From contig JAWZYV010017493.1 of the NCBI GenBank assembly GCA_038373885.1, positions 1,426,001 through 1,490,000 on the forward strand: DNA of 64,000 bases, in the 5' to 3' direction. Positions 32,976 through 44,794 of this stretch are shown here, piece by piece. The translations under genes were made by a program, and so were the position numbers. This stretch comes from Cheiracanthium punctorium (Eukaryota > Arthropoda > Arachnida > Araneae > Cheiracanthiidae). The notes below the pieces were generated by a model. The model was not told where the DNA came from. It was given only the letters and a program-made list of their open reading frames with translations, and ran no database searches. Every line of letters starts with the position of its first letter. Positions within the stretch are counted from its first letter, which is position 1.

Positions 32976-33664
32976 TAAACTACATTGTGAAAGACATCAG
33001 ATTGTTCGGCAGATATAATCTTTCACTGCGGTAATGCTATGACCTGTATTATCATGTGACCGGAAAAATAGGAATAAATGTCGATTATCAAAAAACACGT
33101 TTATGCAAAAGGCTGTATACCCTTAAATTTTAAAAGTGTGAAAGTGATACCTTTATTTTTTTAATTGAATTCATTTGAAAAGAAACGAGAATGAATGCTT
33201 GATAATGCGCATGAACACATTTACGCAAAAACACCTTATTATCTGAATAAAAGCTGTGAATGTCAAAACACCTTCCTATTCATACTTACGATTTTCATTT
33301 TATTCTTTTGTAAAGCAATAAAGAGACGATTATCAAATAGTCACCTTGTGAGACCTGCTTTATATTCAAAACAGTGTTTACTAACATGCTTTAAATGTGA
33401 TATTAATATATTCACGGCATCACAATGTTCGGGGTGTGGGTCTGAACTCTCGTTTTATTTGCTTCTCGTCTCTTTCGCAAACGGAACGGAAGGTCGAAAA
33501 GTGAAAGCAGCTTTCCAGATTCTTTTCCCAGATAATGTTGAGCGGAGTACTGTAGAGAGAGTCTATAAAAGGTAGAGGAACTCAAGGGCTCCGAAAGCAA
33601 GAAACATGAATCGTGATGAATGCATCCATTGTAAAACATTTTCCAATAAAATATTGCTTGGGAT
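32976..33664. other. Non-coding stretch
   Basis: A 126-codon frame at 33,195-33,575 lacks an ATG near its start and has no recognisable domain; it is not called as a gene. Confidence 0.35.
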
Positions 33665-34045
33665 CACACTACTGAGCAACGGACAGATGACTGTGTCCCG
33701 CAGTGGTCTGGGAGCTAAACTCCGTTCTCATAAAAACATGGCAGGTGAAGCAGCATCCAGCTTGGCCAGTGATTGGGAGGGTGAACTCCCTCTCGGAACG
33801 ACTTCTGTGGGACCGTGTACGCGAATGGGTGCTGGTGCACGAAAAATCCGTCGTGGCTCCAATGCCCTCCAGGTTTAACGCTACATCTGGGGGTGCCGAT
33901 TTCATGGGGTTGGTCCCGCCTCTGGAATGGGTTCAAAATTAGGGGTCCTCGGGATAGAGTCGGACTTCCTCCCACTGGGGCCCACTAAAAATGGAAGACA
34001 CCCCCTTCTGACCATCGCCTCCCTGTCTGGGGGGGGGGGGATCTG
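33665..34045 (+). repeat. SINE-like repeat, copy in plus orientation
   Basis: Blocks CGCAGTGGTCTGGGAGCTAA, CCGTTCTCATAAAAACATGG, GGCCAGTGATTGGGAGGGTG and GGTTCAAAATTAGGGGTCC match the minus-strand copy at 19,340-19,705. It is G/C-richer than its flanks. A G-run and CCTCCCTGTCTGG follow at the 3' side. Overlapping open frames on both strands are products of this composition. Confidence 0.6.
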
Positions 34046-34237
34046 ACACCTCACGCAGTTGTCAGAGGGCATACGAAATATGTACGAAATGACTTTCATG
34101 TACAAAAATGCAACATAAAAGTAAGAATAAATGTCCGCTGAAAATGCTAGTATGTGTTACGTAAACCACCGATTTCTATAAGCTCCGTAGTTGCATTTAT
34201 TTGATAAAATGATTGTTTAAAAATTTCATCCGTTCAT

Positions 34238-34492
34238 TTAAATACTATTAGTTCACAACAGTTTAATCTATTCTTAGAATATTTCGTAAGCTGTAGAATA
34301 TGCATCACAGGTATTTTTCTATAAATGGGTTACAATCATAAAAATTTCAACATAGGATTACCAGGCGAGATACACGAAAGATGAGAGATAAAATGACATA
34401 GTCAATTAAAATCGTTTTAATATGGCAGTAATGAAACTAAAAAATTAGGGGGTTCAGGGGGGTCTCCCCTTGACCAGGCTCGAACAGCCAAG
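34238..34492 (+). repeat. 260-bp dispersed repeat, copy 1 of an inverted pair
   Basis: From TTAAATACTATTAGTTCACA to CAGGCTCGAACAGCC. The reverse complement lies at 41,475-41,732, about 7 kb away, at roughly 85-90% identity. Both copies contain AACCCCCCTAA / TTAGGGGGTT near one end. It is non-coding and of unknown class. Confidence 0.8.
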
Positions 34493-34533
34493 TTATTAAT
34501 TCTCTAATGCATAAAGAGTGGAGCCTGATAATG

Positions 34534-34672
34534 TGACCCCCTCGGTAAAGAGACCACCTGTCTATAGTCACCACTTTTGTACAACTCCACTTTACAATCA
34601 CCACACTTTACCACCTTTGTAAGGTGACCATTTTCATAAAGTGACCAGCTTTGCTGGGTGGTCACATTAGAC
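34534..34672. repeat. Short-period tandem repeat (~17 bp)
   Basis: Degenerate units of the form TAAAGTGACCACCTTTG (for example TAAAGAGACCACCTGTC, TATAGTCACCACTTTTG, TAAGGTGACCATTTTCA, TAAAGTGACCAGCTTTG). About eight units abut the 260-bp repeat and end in GGTCACATTAGACAGG. Confidence 0.65.
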
Positions 34673-34689
34673 AGGTTCAACTGCATATA

Positions 34690-37600
34690 TTTTATATTTT
34701 AATAGATTAAAGTTTCTGAAATGCGCTTTTAAAAATTTCCTTCTGTAGGTGTTAAATTATTGAAAGGTCTGTGGACTGTACATTGGCATCTCATGTAAAA
34801 GAATAAATGCTGCATACAGCTTTTCAATAGGTTACATCAGAGTGTGAGGGCTAATGAGACAAGTGAGTTACTGCATGAAACAGTATATTTATGGTTTCAG
34901 AATTTGATCAATAGACTACGGTACTAGTCCTACGTCTGAGTATGTATTTAATTATTTCTTTTTCACATTAGCAGTCTGTTAGAACAAGAAGCAAGGGGAC
35001 CTTCTGGCTGCGAGGGTTTGAGCACTTGTCGCTTCCTCCCTCCTGCTAGTGGTGAAGTCGTGGATTCCAATCTCAGACCATGGTGGTCACTTTTCTCATC
35101 TCCTGTGTTCGCACTTCTTCGTGTTATTCTGTAATTATTAATGATTGTCTTTGGAATAAAATTGCACTAGTATACAAGGAACAACAGAGATGGAGGCCCA
35201 TCACATAGCAACCATACACCTAGATGAACTCTCACAAACAAAACAAGAAACAAAAGCTTTCGACGCATCAAGGTGATTTTTTTCATATTAAATAAATATT
35301 ACTAAATAATATTTGATTCCCTATCAACACTTTCAAACAAATTTTTCTGTTATTATGAAGCTTTCATTTTAAACCATTATTTCTTGTCAATGGTCAATAA
35401 TTAATTTGCTGTATGGCTGTTAACAATGATATGTGGTACGGGATCCAATGGGACATTTCATAACGAGTAAATTCTGAAAAGCAAAATACGGGTGTTGATA
35501 AATAAACATATTTTATTTTGATATGGAAAGGGAAGGGCAAAGGAAACATTGATTAAATTCTGGATTAGTATGATTCAGTCCAAAATAATATCAAAAACGT
35601 CAAAAAAGTATGTCTTTAATAAAAAATTAGATAAGAGTGATTGAAAAGTTATCTTTAAAATGTCTCAACGAAACTCTCTTATACAAAATTATTGATGTAA
35701 CAGATAATCATTTATGCTTATTTGTACCCTTCTCCAAAGAAAAAGTGTTACACGCGGAAAATGTATACTTACTTAAGAGCGTTATCTAAAAGCTTCTCAG
35801 ATTTACTTAATGCATGGCTAGGTTGATCTCACTTACAATTTCTACTGAAAGATAAGAATTGTTTTAATCTGAAGAAGAACTGGTATTTTCCTAGATAGTG
35901 AATTACTTAATTAAACATAAAAACTGAATGGAATGCATTTATGTGTGTGTGTATGCACTATTAATTCTTTTAAAAGCAAGCACTTTCTCATAGACTAGAC
36001 CGAAGAAATTTTATCTTGGTTATACTTTATAGACTCACAGTGACTCTGTACCATTGCTGAAGATGATTACAATGAGGTTTTTTTATACTTTCTAAAATAT
36101 TGCTTGGGAAAAGTTAAAATTGTTCATTATTTCGGTTTAAATTCTCTCTAACCGTGTTTTCAACAAGACATTGACTGCTATTATTTCCGCACGTTATTGA
36201 TGTGTACTGCACCATGCACCCTATTGAAAATGGTGAATGTAGTATTAAACATTCTTTTATAATGCTACACCAAAGAATTTCAGCATATATATTTCAGTCA
36301 TTCTTTAAAGTGTGTTTTGAAGACGTTAATCTACTCCAAATAAAACAAAACTAATGCACATTAATGAAGATTATTGAGGAATTATGATCATCAATGATAG
36401 CGTACTTAGCATTTATACTTCTTCTACAGAATCTAACAAAATAACTCTCACAGATGTAAAGGAAATCGTTAAACCCAAATAGGTGTCATATAGGCTTTAG
36501 CTGCTTCCATTAATGCGGAGATGCAACTGCATCAATTTCCTTCCTTTACCTATCATTGCTTCCCAGCGTGAATCTTTGCTCCTGCTGTGACCCAGCGTGT
36601 TGATCTACAATATGAGCAAATAGGTTAATAATACTATTAATTGATCTTTCTCATCAAACTGATAGTTAAAAAATCCTAACTCATTTGAATGATGTAATAC
36701 TATTGTAACCAGATTATTCTTCATGAAGCCTTCTTTCGAAATTTGATAAAAATTCACACATTCCTGTGTTAGTTCTGATTTGTTTTTCAATGCTACCCCT
36801 AACAGAAATTTGCAGTCAATCCCGTGTTTTCAGAATCATTCACCCAAGTTCTACATTAAAGTGCCGAATTTTAAAACTGTCAATTAATTAGTTATTTAAT
36901 ATGAACGGCCATTCTTCATCACAATGAAAAAAAAACTGCTGTTTATCTCCCTTAAATTATAAAACATCAGACACATTTGAACTTTCAGAATAACAATTAA
37001 ATTCAACTCAATAACTGTACCGCTATTTACAATTTGCTTTATTTTAGAGTTCCTTAACGCTGATAATAGCAGTAGTAAAAGGAAGTAATGAAAACTTCAC
37101 TGTTACAAATCATGTTCACCTACATTTTAGATATTGATAATTATAGACAATATATTGACTTAAATAAAGCATAACTCTCGTTTTCTTTTTCGTATCCCAT
37201 CTTTGCAACTTGCCTTGCTCTGTATTGTTAATCAGTTCAGGAACTGTCGGAAGTTCTCCATCTGAAAGCAAATTGCCCAAGCCCACTTATTTCTCAAAAA
37301 CGCTTGTTAAACAGAAATGCCAGCGATGTTTTGACTACTCTGTAGCGGAACTAACGCTCAACTTCTTTTATGGCTCTCCTTTTTTGAATACATCTTAAAA
37401 GTTTCCCTTGATTTGAAAAGCGTCCGAGAAAACAAAAAGCTTGAAGGGGAAAAAATTGCATCGAGGAATAACTGCCGTTCCGTGATCTAACTACAGAAAC
37501 GGGAAAAGGAGATATTGAAATCATCACTTTTGTTCGGTGCGAATGAAACATTTTTTTTTTCCTTTATTTATTTAAATATCAATACATAAAAGCATAAATT

Positions 37601-37843
37601 TCACGCTTTTAAACGTAATTTGCGCTCCTAACGCACTCCTTGTCCTGTGATGTAAATGAATCTAAAGAAAATGATAAGTTATAGCTTACACATTGAGCAC
37701 GTGGACTGAGAATCTGTATGTTTGCAATACATTTATTTTCAGATTTATGTGAATGTATGGAATCACTTCTCATCGGATAAAATACAAATCACGAGGAAAG
37801 TAAGAAGGAAGAGAAGAATTAACAACCATGGGTGGGAGGCGGC
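34690..37843. other. Gene-poor stretch with one SINE-like segment
   Basis: 35,001-35,170 looks like a tRNA-derived SINE: CTGGCTGCGAGGG recalls an A box, GTGGATTCCAATCTC a B box, and an AT-rich end follows. The rest is AT-rich without coding character on either strand. Confidence 0.4.
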
Positions 37844-37847
37844 TTAA

Positions 37848-38358
37848 CCCTTTAACGTGCAGTGTTTCCGCTCTGGGAACACCAAACTCTGACGTTTTAA
37901 CTGTTGCCAGTCACGAAGAATAGATTTGATTTCTATAAAAATAGTTGCGGGTGACATAGCTCCACGAGAATCCTTTAATTTATAGCACGTCGTTTCCCGT
38001 AAAAAAATTTGTCACGATTATTTTTAACAGCACTGACATCTGCTGAAAAATGGAACAGTGCGAGAACAGCTGGATAGATTGCCCAATGCTGAAAAAAGGG
38101 CAGCCGTTGCCATCGCCCGACTTAACTACCAGCAAGATGGCGGAAGATCGAAACGTTCATCGCGTGCCACAAATATAGAGACCCTTTTTTGACGCACTAG
38201 TTGTCTGTGCGGCACAGCCAGCTGCATCAAAAAAGGGTCTCTAGATCTGTGGCACGCGATGAACGTTTCGATCGTCCGCCATCTTGCTGGTAGTTAAGTC
38301 GAGCGATGGCAGCGGCTGCCCTTTTTTCAGCATTGGGAAAGGGTTGCGCCTCAAAGGG
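37848..38358 (+). mobile_element. TTAA foldback MITE, longest copy in the window
   Basis: 511 bases, starting CCCTTTAACGTGCAGTG and ending GCCTCAAAGGG, with TTAA at 37,844-37,847 and 38,359-38,362. The left half is the family-specific block. The right half is a foldback: 38,082-38,191 and 38,227-38,337 are near-perfect inverted copies, from CCCAATGCTGAAAAAAGGGC to its complement, separated by a ~35-base loop. The arms carry GATGGCGG and CCGCCATCTTG. There is no coding capacity. The TTAA duplication and CCC/GGG ends suggest mobilisation by a piggyBac-type transposase, which is inference. Confidence 0.88.
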
Positions 38359-38362
38359 TTAA

Positions 38363-38669
38363 GAATGCTGCCTCTTATCCTTATGGTAGCTGAGTGAGCA
38401 GTACTCTGACCACTCGGACCCAAACATAGCGATTGCACAAGTGCAACCCTGAATCCTTCAAGGAGCATTCAAAGACTTCATTAAAGCATAACTATTTTTT
38501 GAAAGCAGGTATTTAGTTTTCAAAGATGTGCGCAGTTCAAATGTGCCTCTTTCCCATCTATAATAGTTTATTTAATCATTTTATTATTTTGCACATAGGC
38601 TATCTTCAGCAACAGAGTGTAATGAATCAGAGTGGTTTTTTTTTTCTTGTACCCTCAAGTAAAACATAA
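38363..38669. other. Short non-coding spacer between a MITE and a Tc1 element
   Basis: No gene or repeat was recognised. Confidence 0.35.
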
Positions 38670-38671
38670 TA

Positions 38672-40173
38672 CACTCATGTCCATAAATTAAGGATAATGA
38701 AGTTCAGGCAAAGAAAGAGAAAGAAGCAAAACAAATTTGACTTATTTGTAAAGTCTATTTATTAAACAAAAAGTAAAGAGCAAAAAAGATGCTATATGTT
38801 TGACATAATTAATAAAAATTGCAAGTTTTACTCCCTTGACCAAATTTCAAAAAAGAACCTATTTACAAAAAACAGTATAACATGGTTAGTAGGATGGTTA
38901 ATACGGAGTATGTCTCCCGGACGATGCAATACAGGCCTGACAACGCCTAGGCGCTGAGTATCAAATGATCAGTCTGATCTTGGGGAATATTACACCACTC
39001 ATCAAGCAATGCACTCCGATTTTCCGGTAGACAGGTGGGAGGGGGTTGACGGGCTGCAATTCGTCGGCCAAGCATATCCCACACATGCTCTATTGGATTC
39101 AAGTCCGGTGAGTATGCTGGCCAATGCATACGGGTGATATCCTCCGATTGAAGGCATTCGTCTACAATGTTTGCACGGTGAGGACGGGCGTTGTCATCCA
39201 TAAACACAAATTCAGCACCCATGGCACCCCGAAACAAACGTACATGTTGTTCCAGAATGACATCCCGATAGATGTGGCCTGTCATCGTTACACTCTGAAC
39301 ATGCAGGTCAGTTCTGGAACCAAGAATAATTCCTCCCCAAACGAGCCATCCTGCACCACCGTAACGGTGTCTTTCAATGGTGTTCTCTTGGTGGTAACGG
39401 GTACCTGGCGCTCTCCAGATGAGTGTCCGGCGAGAATCAGACTCCAAACTAAACCGCGACTCGTCGGAAAACATCACACAAGACCACTGTTGCGGTGTCC
39501 ACAATGCATGCTCTCTACTCCAGGTTAATCGCAGGCGACAGTGAGTTGCGGTAAGTGGAACACATCTGACAGGCCTACGAGCATATAGACCAATGTGCCC
39601 TAAGCGTCTGTACACGTTCTGCCTTGAAACTGTCGTACCGGTAGCTGAAGAGAGCTGACGAGACAGGTCTGATGCTGTACTCCGTTTGTTTCTTTTGGCA
39701 GTAACTGCCAAATAGCGGTCCTCATTCGGCGTTCTAACTCGGGGCGACCTGTGCTGTAACGTCTACTCACATTACCATCACCTTGGAATCGTTGCCAAAG
39801 CCTGGAGATGACACTCTGGGCGATTCCAAGTTCCTCGGATACTTCCAGCTGGGTACGTCCACATTCCAGTCGTCCGATAATTCTGCCACGTAAAACATCA
39901 TCCAAATGCCTCCTTTGTGCCATAACTATGCGGTTTTTGCACTGAAAGGCTTTCACAGCGCTTGTGAACAATTTTACTTCTTTGCCACCATTCCTTATAT
40001 ACCCCTCTCTTACACTCTCGTCATTGTGACGTACCATCCACGCCATCTGGTGGTTTCCTGTAATTTGCATATTCTTCTTCAAGATGTGTGTAATCATTCT
40101 ACAGGTGAAATTTTTATTTGAGAGATCAATTTCTGTGTGATTCTGAATTATCCTTAATTTATGGACATGAGTG
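38672..40173 (-). mobile_element. Complete-length Tc1-like transposon
   Basis: 1,502 bases with perfect 27-base terminal inverted repeats (38,672-38,698 and 40,147-40,173, starting CACTCATGTCCATAAATTAA), flanked by TA on both sides (38,670-38,671 and 40,174-40,175). It holds one transposase gene on the minus strand. Identical ends and few lesions make this the youngest DNA transposon copy seen here. Confidence 0.95.
38898..39923 (-). pseudogene. Tc1-like transposase, disabled by two small deletions
   Basis: Translation starts at ATG 39,923 (MAQRRHLDD) with the helix-turn-helix region (GIAQSVISRLWQRF). Near 39,741-39,744, in a run of four Gs (Cs on the coding strand), one base is missing relative to the expected frame, shifting from STGRP into the frame that reads TPNEDRYLAVTAKRNKRSTA. 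The catalytic core then follows: SDESRFSL (first Asp), FMDDNARPH (second Asp) and SPDLNPIEHVWD (Glu), with 34 residues between the last two, the DD34E pattern of Tc1. Near 38,947 a further two-base loss after LILS creates TAG; the usual tail (PRRCQACIASSG..) is still legible in the other frame to 38,898. An intact enzyme would have about 340 residues and cut and paste the element at TA sites; this copy should not. Confidence 0.93.
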
Positions 40174-40175
40174 TA

Positions 40176-41474
40176 AATACTCATCCTATTCTATGGGGAG
40201 TATTTTGATGAAAACTTGAAAAACAATGATTATTTTATCAATTAATTAAACCTTTTCGTCCAAACACCGTTTTCGTTTTCTTTCTACTTGCAACTGAAAT
40301 TTTCATAAAATGTTACTTTTAAAATGTTACGTTATAAAAGCATACATAGGGGGGGAAATTAAAAGTTATCTAGAAAACAAAAAAAAATCGCAGAATTTTT
40401 TTAAAAACCGTAATTTTCATAATTTTTATAATATTCGAGATATAACCATTCGATCCACGACTCGAGACATTCGTACAGAAAGAGGGCGTTATCCATCCGG
40501 AGAGAGTTCACATATTCAAAGCATAAAATCGCAAAAAGTACTCTAGAAATTTTTGGTACAAAAATATTAAAGGTATTAAAATGATTTTTGCAGGATGCCT
40601 CTGCATAAGATATTGTTTTGTTGTCTACTTATTATAAAGTATGTCTATCTGTGTGTGTCTGTCGACGGTGTTACGGATAAACAGCTACCCGTAGAATTAC
40701 CAAATTTGGTAGACATGGAGTTCTAAATATGAAGTTATGCACTCCAAAGCAATTTTTTCAAAATTTGGATCAGAAAAATTTTTATTTTATATTTTACCTG
40801 ATGAGTAATAGCGGCCGTAATAAGCTTGCAGCGAAACGAAATTTGCATTATCGGATAGAAGAGAAAAAAATCTAAGATTTCTTTTTCTGAATATGTCACA
40901 TATTTTTAAGATGTGACATCTGCTTCCATTAAGGGGTATTGAGAATGTGTTTTTGCTATATCTCATTTGTTATAAAATGTTTTCGCTATGTCTCATAAAA
41001 TAAATTCTGTATTATTAAAATTTTGGTATAAAATTGTTGATAATAAAATGAGCTATAATTTAATATTTTTTTTAAGATCTTTCTAGCCGAATTTCAGTGA
41101 GCTCTCCCCTTTGACTGATAAAGAAAATCAGTGAAGCCGAAATAAAACAAGATCAGTGTAAGAGTTGCACCGAGTTGGAAAAATAAATAAAAGGAAAATT
41201 GTGTGAACAATTTTCAGTAATCTTTCTTTCAAAAATAAAGATTTGAATAATTTAAAGTACAACTACGTGAAGTTATTTAAGATATCGATTTCAGTGTTAC
41301 GTAATATTTTAGCATATTCCAGCGGATTTGAAAAATGTTGTGATTTCGGCTTATCTCCTTCCAACCGTACTCTGACTACCATAAATATAAGAATATACAG
41401 AGTGTCCTATAACCATTTTATTCAGCTTTTTCAGCTTTTATTCCTTAAATATTGATCATATACATATATAACAC
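40176..41474. other. Non-coding stretch with an interspersed-repeat fragment
   Basis: 40,630-40,790 (GTCTGTCGACGGTGTTACGG, then TACCAAATTTGGTAGACATG) has the look of a common arthropod interspersed repeat related to the text after the (TG)n run at 23.7 kb. No gene is seen. Confidence 0.4.
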
Positions 41475-41832
41475 GGCTGTTCGAGCCTCATCAGGGGGAG
41501 ACCCCCCCCTGAACCCCCCTAATTTTTTAGTTTCATTATTGCCATATTAAAACGATATTAATTGACTATGTCATTGTATCTCTTATCTTTCGTGTATTTC
41601 GCCTGGTAACCCTATGTTGAAATAATTAGGATTGTAACCTATTTATAGAAAAATACATATGATGCATATTCTACAGCTTATGAAATATTGTAATAATAGA
41701 TTAAAGCTGTTGTGAACTAATAGTATTTAAATATATATGTAAAAAATGCATGTGATGCATATTCTACATAGCTTACGAAGTATTGTAACAATAGATTAAA
41801 GCTGTTGTGAACTAATAGTATTTAAATATATG
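41475..41832 (-). repeat. 260-bp dispersed repeat, copy 2, with a partial tandem duplication
   Basis: 41,475-41,732 is the reverse complement of 34,238-34,492. The last ~92 bases (41,641-41,732, GCATATTCTACA to AGTATTTAAAT) are then repeated at 41,733-41,832 with a few changes, so the duplication arose after or within this copy. Confidence 0.8.
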
Positions 41833-43097
41833 TCGCATTAAAATTGTGTCGCTCTTTTGGGACACATTTTTCGGACAAATTTCAATAAAGGGGGATGAGA
41901 AATAAAATGACATTAATAATAATTATCAAGTTAAGTGAAAACAATACAGAGTTCTGTGAAATCCATAAACATTTTGGAAGAGATTAACCTTGAATAAACA
42001 CAAAATTTTCATTTTTCTACGGCCACCGCACAATAAAAATTCCCAAAGTAAAATATCCTCCATGCAGTATTTAGTGTTGTACAAAATTTCAGATTTTCAT
42101 CATTTATGCAGTCATTGTTTTCATTCTTAATTAGTGAACTACTCCTGAATGGTGATCACCGGATGTGATTTTAATCCCTTCGAGAGTTAATGAAAAGTGA
42201 TTTAAGTCAGCGTATATTTATTTTCGTATCTCTGACACTTCTAAGGATAAATTGCTAAAATTTTGTACATCACCTCATTAGTATGAGGCACAATTTACTA
42301 TTGGATTTTTTTTCTAAGAGGGCTGTATAGTAATTTAAATTTTGTATAATTTTGTACTTAGTCAAATTTAATTCGATTAAATTAATCCATTTAATCGAAT
42401 AATCTAATAATTTAAAAATCGAATAATCTAATCTCGAATAATAAAATCGAATAATTAAAAAAATTAATCGAAATTTTAAAAAAAATTTCCATAAAATTCT
42501 GTTCTTTTTTATTTAACTTTGCAATCTATTATATACATCTATCTTCAATATTTAAGAAATAAAAGTTGAGGTTAATGTTCTGGGGTCGCTCTCTCTATTA
42601 TTAAGAAATTTGTTCTGTTGCTGATATGTACATTAACCTGTTTCTACAGAAGACCGTATTATTTATTAGCGTTTATGGTTATTTTACATCAGCATAAAAG
42701 AATTTCAATCCATTGCGATCTGTATACGCAGCCATTGTTTACTGTGCTCATCATGGACATTACTATATTTCAAGCAGAATAAAATTAGTGTATACTAGCT
42801 GAAGTATCCGTCGTTGATGGATTAGCATGTAATGCAGATTTCCAAAAAGCCTAAAATTTCGTCAGCATTCTAGAGAGCAAGAATAGAAATATCATATTGG
42901 CAAAAGCATAAGGCAAGCAATACAATTTGTGTGTACTGTTAAGATTACAGATCTGAGAGTAATTGGGGGCTGAATGAAATTGTCCATATATATTTTATAT
43001 TTTTTAATATAAAAGGAAAAATATTTTTTTAATTAGGATTTTAGTGGAATAAGCTTACAAAGTCAAGAGGTCATGTCTCGCCTTTAACTAAGTATTG
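41833..43097. other. Non-coding stretch
   Basis: Includes a short array of AATCGAATAATCTAAT-type words at 42,365-42,470 and, at 42,795, the start of the TACTAGCTGAAGTA interspersed repeat also seen at 21,637. No gene is seen. Confidence 0.4.
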
Positions 43098-43105
43098 TTT
43101 GATCC

Positions 43106-43273
43106 CAGGGGCGTAGCCAAGGGGGGGGTTAGGGGGGTCATAACCCCCCATGAAGAATTTTTTGCCATACAAAATGCGTATTCTTCACTACATTATCACA
43201 CACATGTATACATATATATGAGTTGTAGTAGTCGTAACCCCCCCCCCATGAAAAATTTCTGGCTACGCCCCTG
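43106..43273 (+). mobile_element. hAT-type MITE, copy 3
   Basis: 168 bases from CAGGGGCGTAGCC to GGCTACGCCCCTG, a perfect 13-base inverted repeat. Flanks are TTTGATCC (43,098-43,105) and TTTGATCA (43,274-43,281), seven of eight identical. The interior matches the copy at 14,464 in the same orientation. Its perfect ends make it the least decayed copy. Confidence 0.9.
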
Positions 43274-43619
43274 TTTGATCAACTTTAGATATTTTAATAT
43301 TATGCCTCCAGAAAAATTTGCACAATTTTCATAAAATGTAAAATAGCAAATAAACATTTTTTAAAATCGACGAAATTGTTTAAGTGAAATACCCAAACAA
43401 CATATTACCTCTAAGACTTCTTAAAGTGATCTCCCCTCAAAAAAAGAAAAAGAGAAAATATGCAATTTTTGCAAAGTTTTAAAATTTATTCAAATTTTTA
43501 AACAAATTCCGGCATTTATTGTTTTAGATGTCGTTAATCATGTTACTACATTTCATTCTATTCTTTTAAGCTGTTTCTGTAGGATACGAAAACAAAATTT
43601 GCACGTTTTTCGCAAAAAC

Positions 43620-44330
43620 ATTCAAAACAATTTTGACATCTATAGTTTAAACTAACTTGCCACCTCACATAATTCCAAATTTCCCTCGATCCCATTGCTA
43701 TTTTTCAAGAATAGAATAGAGATTTATTCAATTTTCACAAAATCTCAAAATCTATAAAAACTTTTTAAATACTTCGACACCTATACTTTATGTGACCACC
43801 TATGATGATGGTAAATTTTATTTCATTTGCTTCGACGATTTCTACATGATGAACAAATATTTACACATTTTGAATAAATTTTCGCAAAATCTCATAATCT
43901 AATCCATCTTTTCAAAAAATTTGTAGGGTACATTTTAATTTATATGACCACCTATCACGTGACTAAATTTCTTTTTTTATTCGATCAAGTCACTATTAAA
44001 CTATGCGTGAACAAATATTTGCTCATTTTGAATAAATTTTCGCAAAATCCCAGAATCTTTTCAAACTTTTAATGAATTCTATGCCTATAGTTTAAGTTGG
44101 TTGACCCCTTATCATGTCAGCAAATTTCCTTTCTTTCGCTTTAGCCGTTTATTACATGATGTGAGAACAAAGATTTAAGAAATTTAAAACAATTTTCGCA
44201 AAATCTCAAAATCTAAAAAAGTTGACACCCATACTTTGAGAGACCACCTATCATGTTACCAAATTCCATTTCATTCGCTTCAGTCACTTTTACGTGATAC
44301 ACGAGCAAAAAAAAAGTCACGGACAGAAAG
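43620..44330 (+). repeat. Array of ~135-157-bp repeats, forward arm
   Basis: Five diverged units share the order: ATTTTCGCAAAATCTCAAAA, a poly-A/T patch, TATACTTTATGTGACCACCT or similar, ATCATGTGACTAAATTTC, CATTTCATTCGCTTCAGTCA, then ACGTGATG and AACAAATATTTACACATTTT. GACCACC-type anchors lie near 43,659, 43,794, 43,946, 44,103 and 44,242. The array ends in GGACAGAAAGACAG and a T-run. Confidence 0.75.
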
Positions 44331-44794
44331 ACAGAATGGCAGAAAGATAGATAAACTTTTTTTTTTTTTTTTTTTGGACAGCCGTACTGGGTTTTCAGGC
44401 TCTTGAAATGGATAGAAATTGCGAAGTTTTTTATTCCAAGTAATATACAGACGAAAGTCTAATTTTATTTATATAAATCTTGAAGTTTATATGACTGTAA
44501 GCTAATTTTATTTATATAAATCTTGAAGTTTACATGACTATATGTTACCATAGAAAAGGTGGGTGTTTTACAAGGGTTAACAAAATAATTCTAATAGATC
44601 TGCACTCCAAGAGCGCTGGCTACAAGAAATTCTGAACGATTCAAAATAAAAATAGCGATTACAAACGACTGTATTGTACAGGCGCCAGTGCGAGAACACC
44701 CTGCCCCCGGCCTACCTCCTAAACACTTGCCAGTTTTTGTTCCTAAAAATTTGCCAGCTTTTGAAAGGCAACGCTCTAAGGAAGACTGTCCTCC

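Noticed and set aside
33195..33575. 126-codon + strand frame
   Set aside because: No ATG near the start and composition expected from AT-rich random sequence followed by a G/C patch; no domain.
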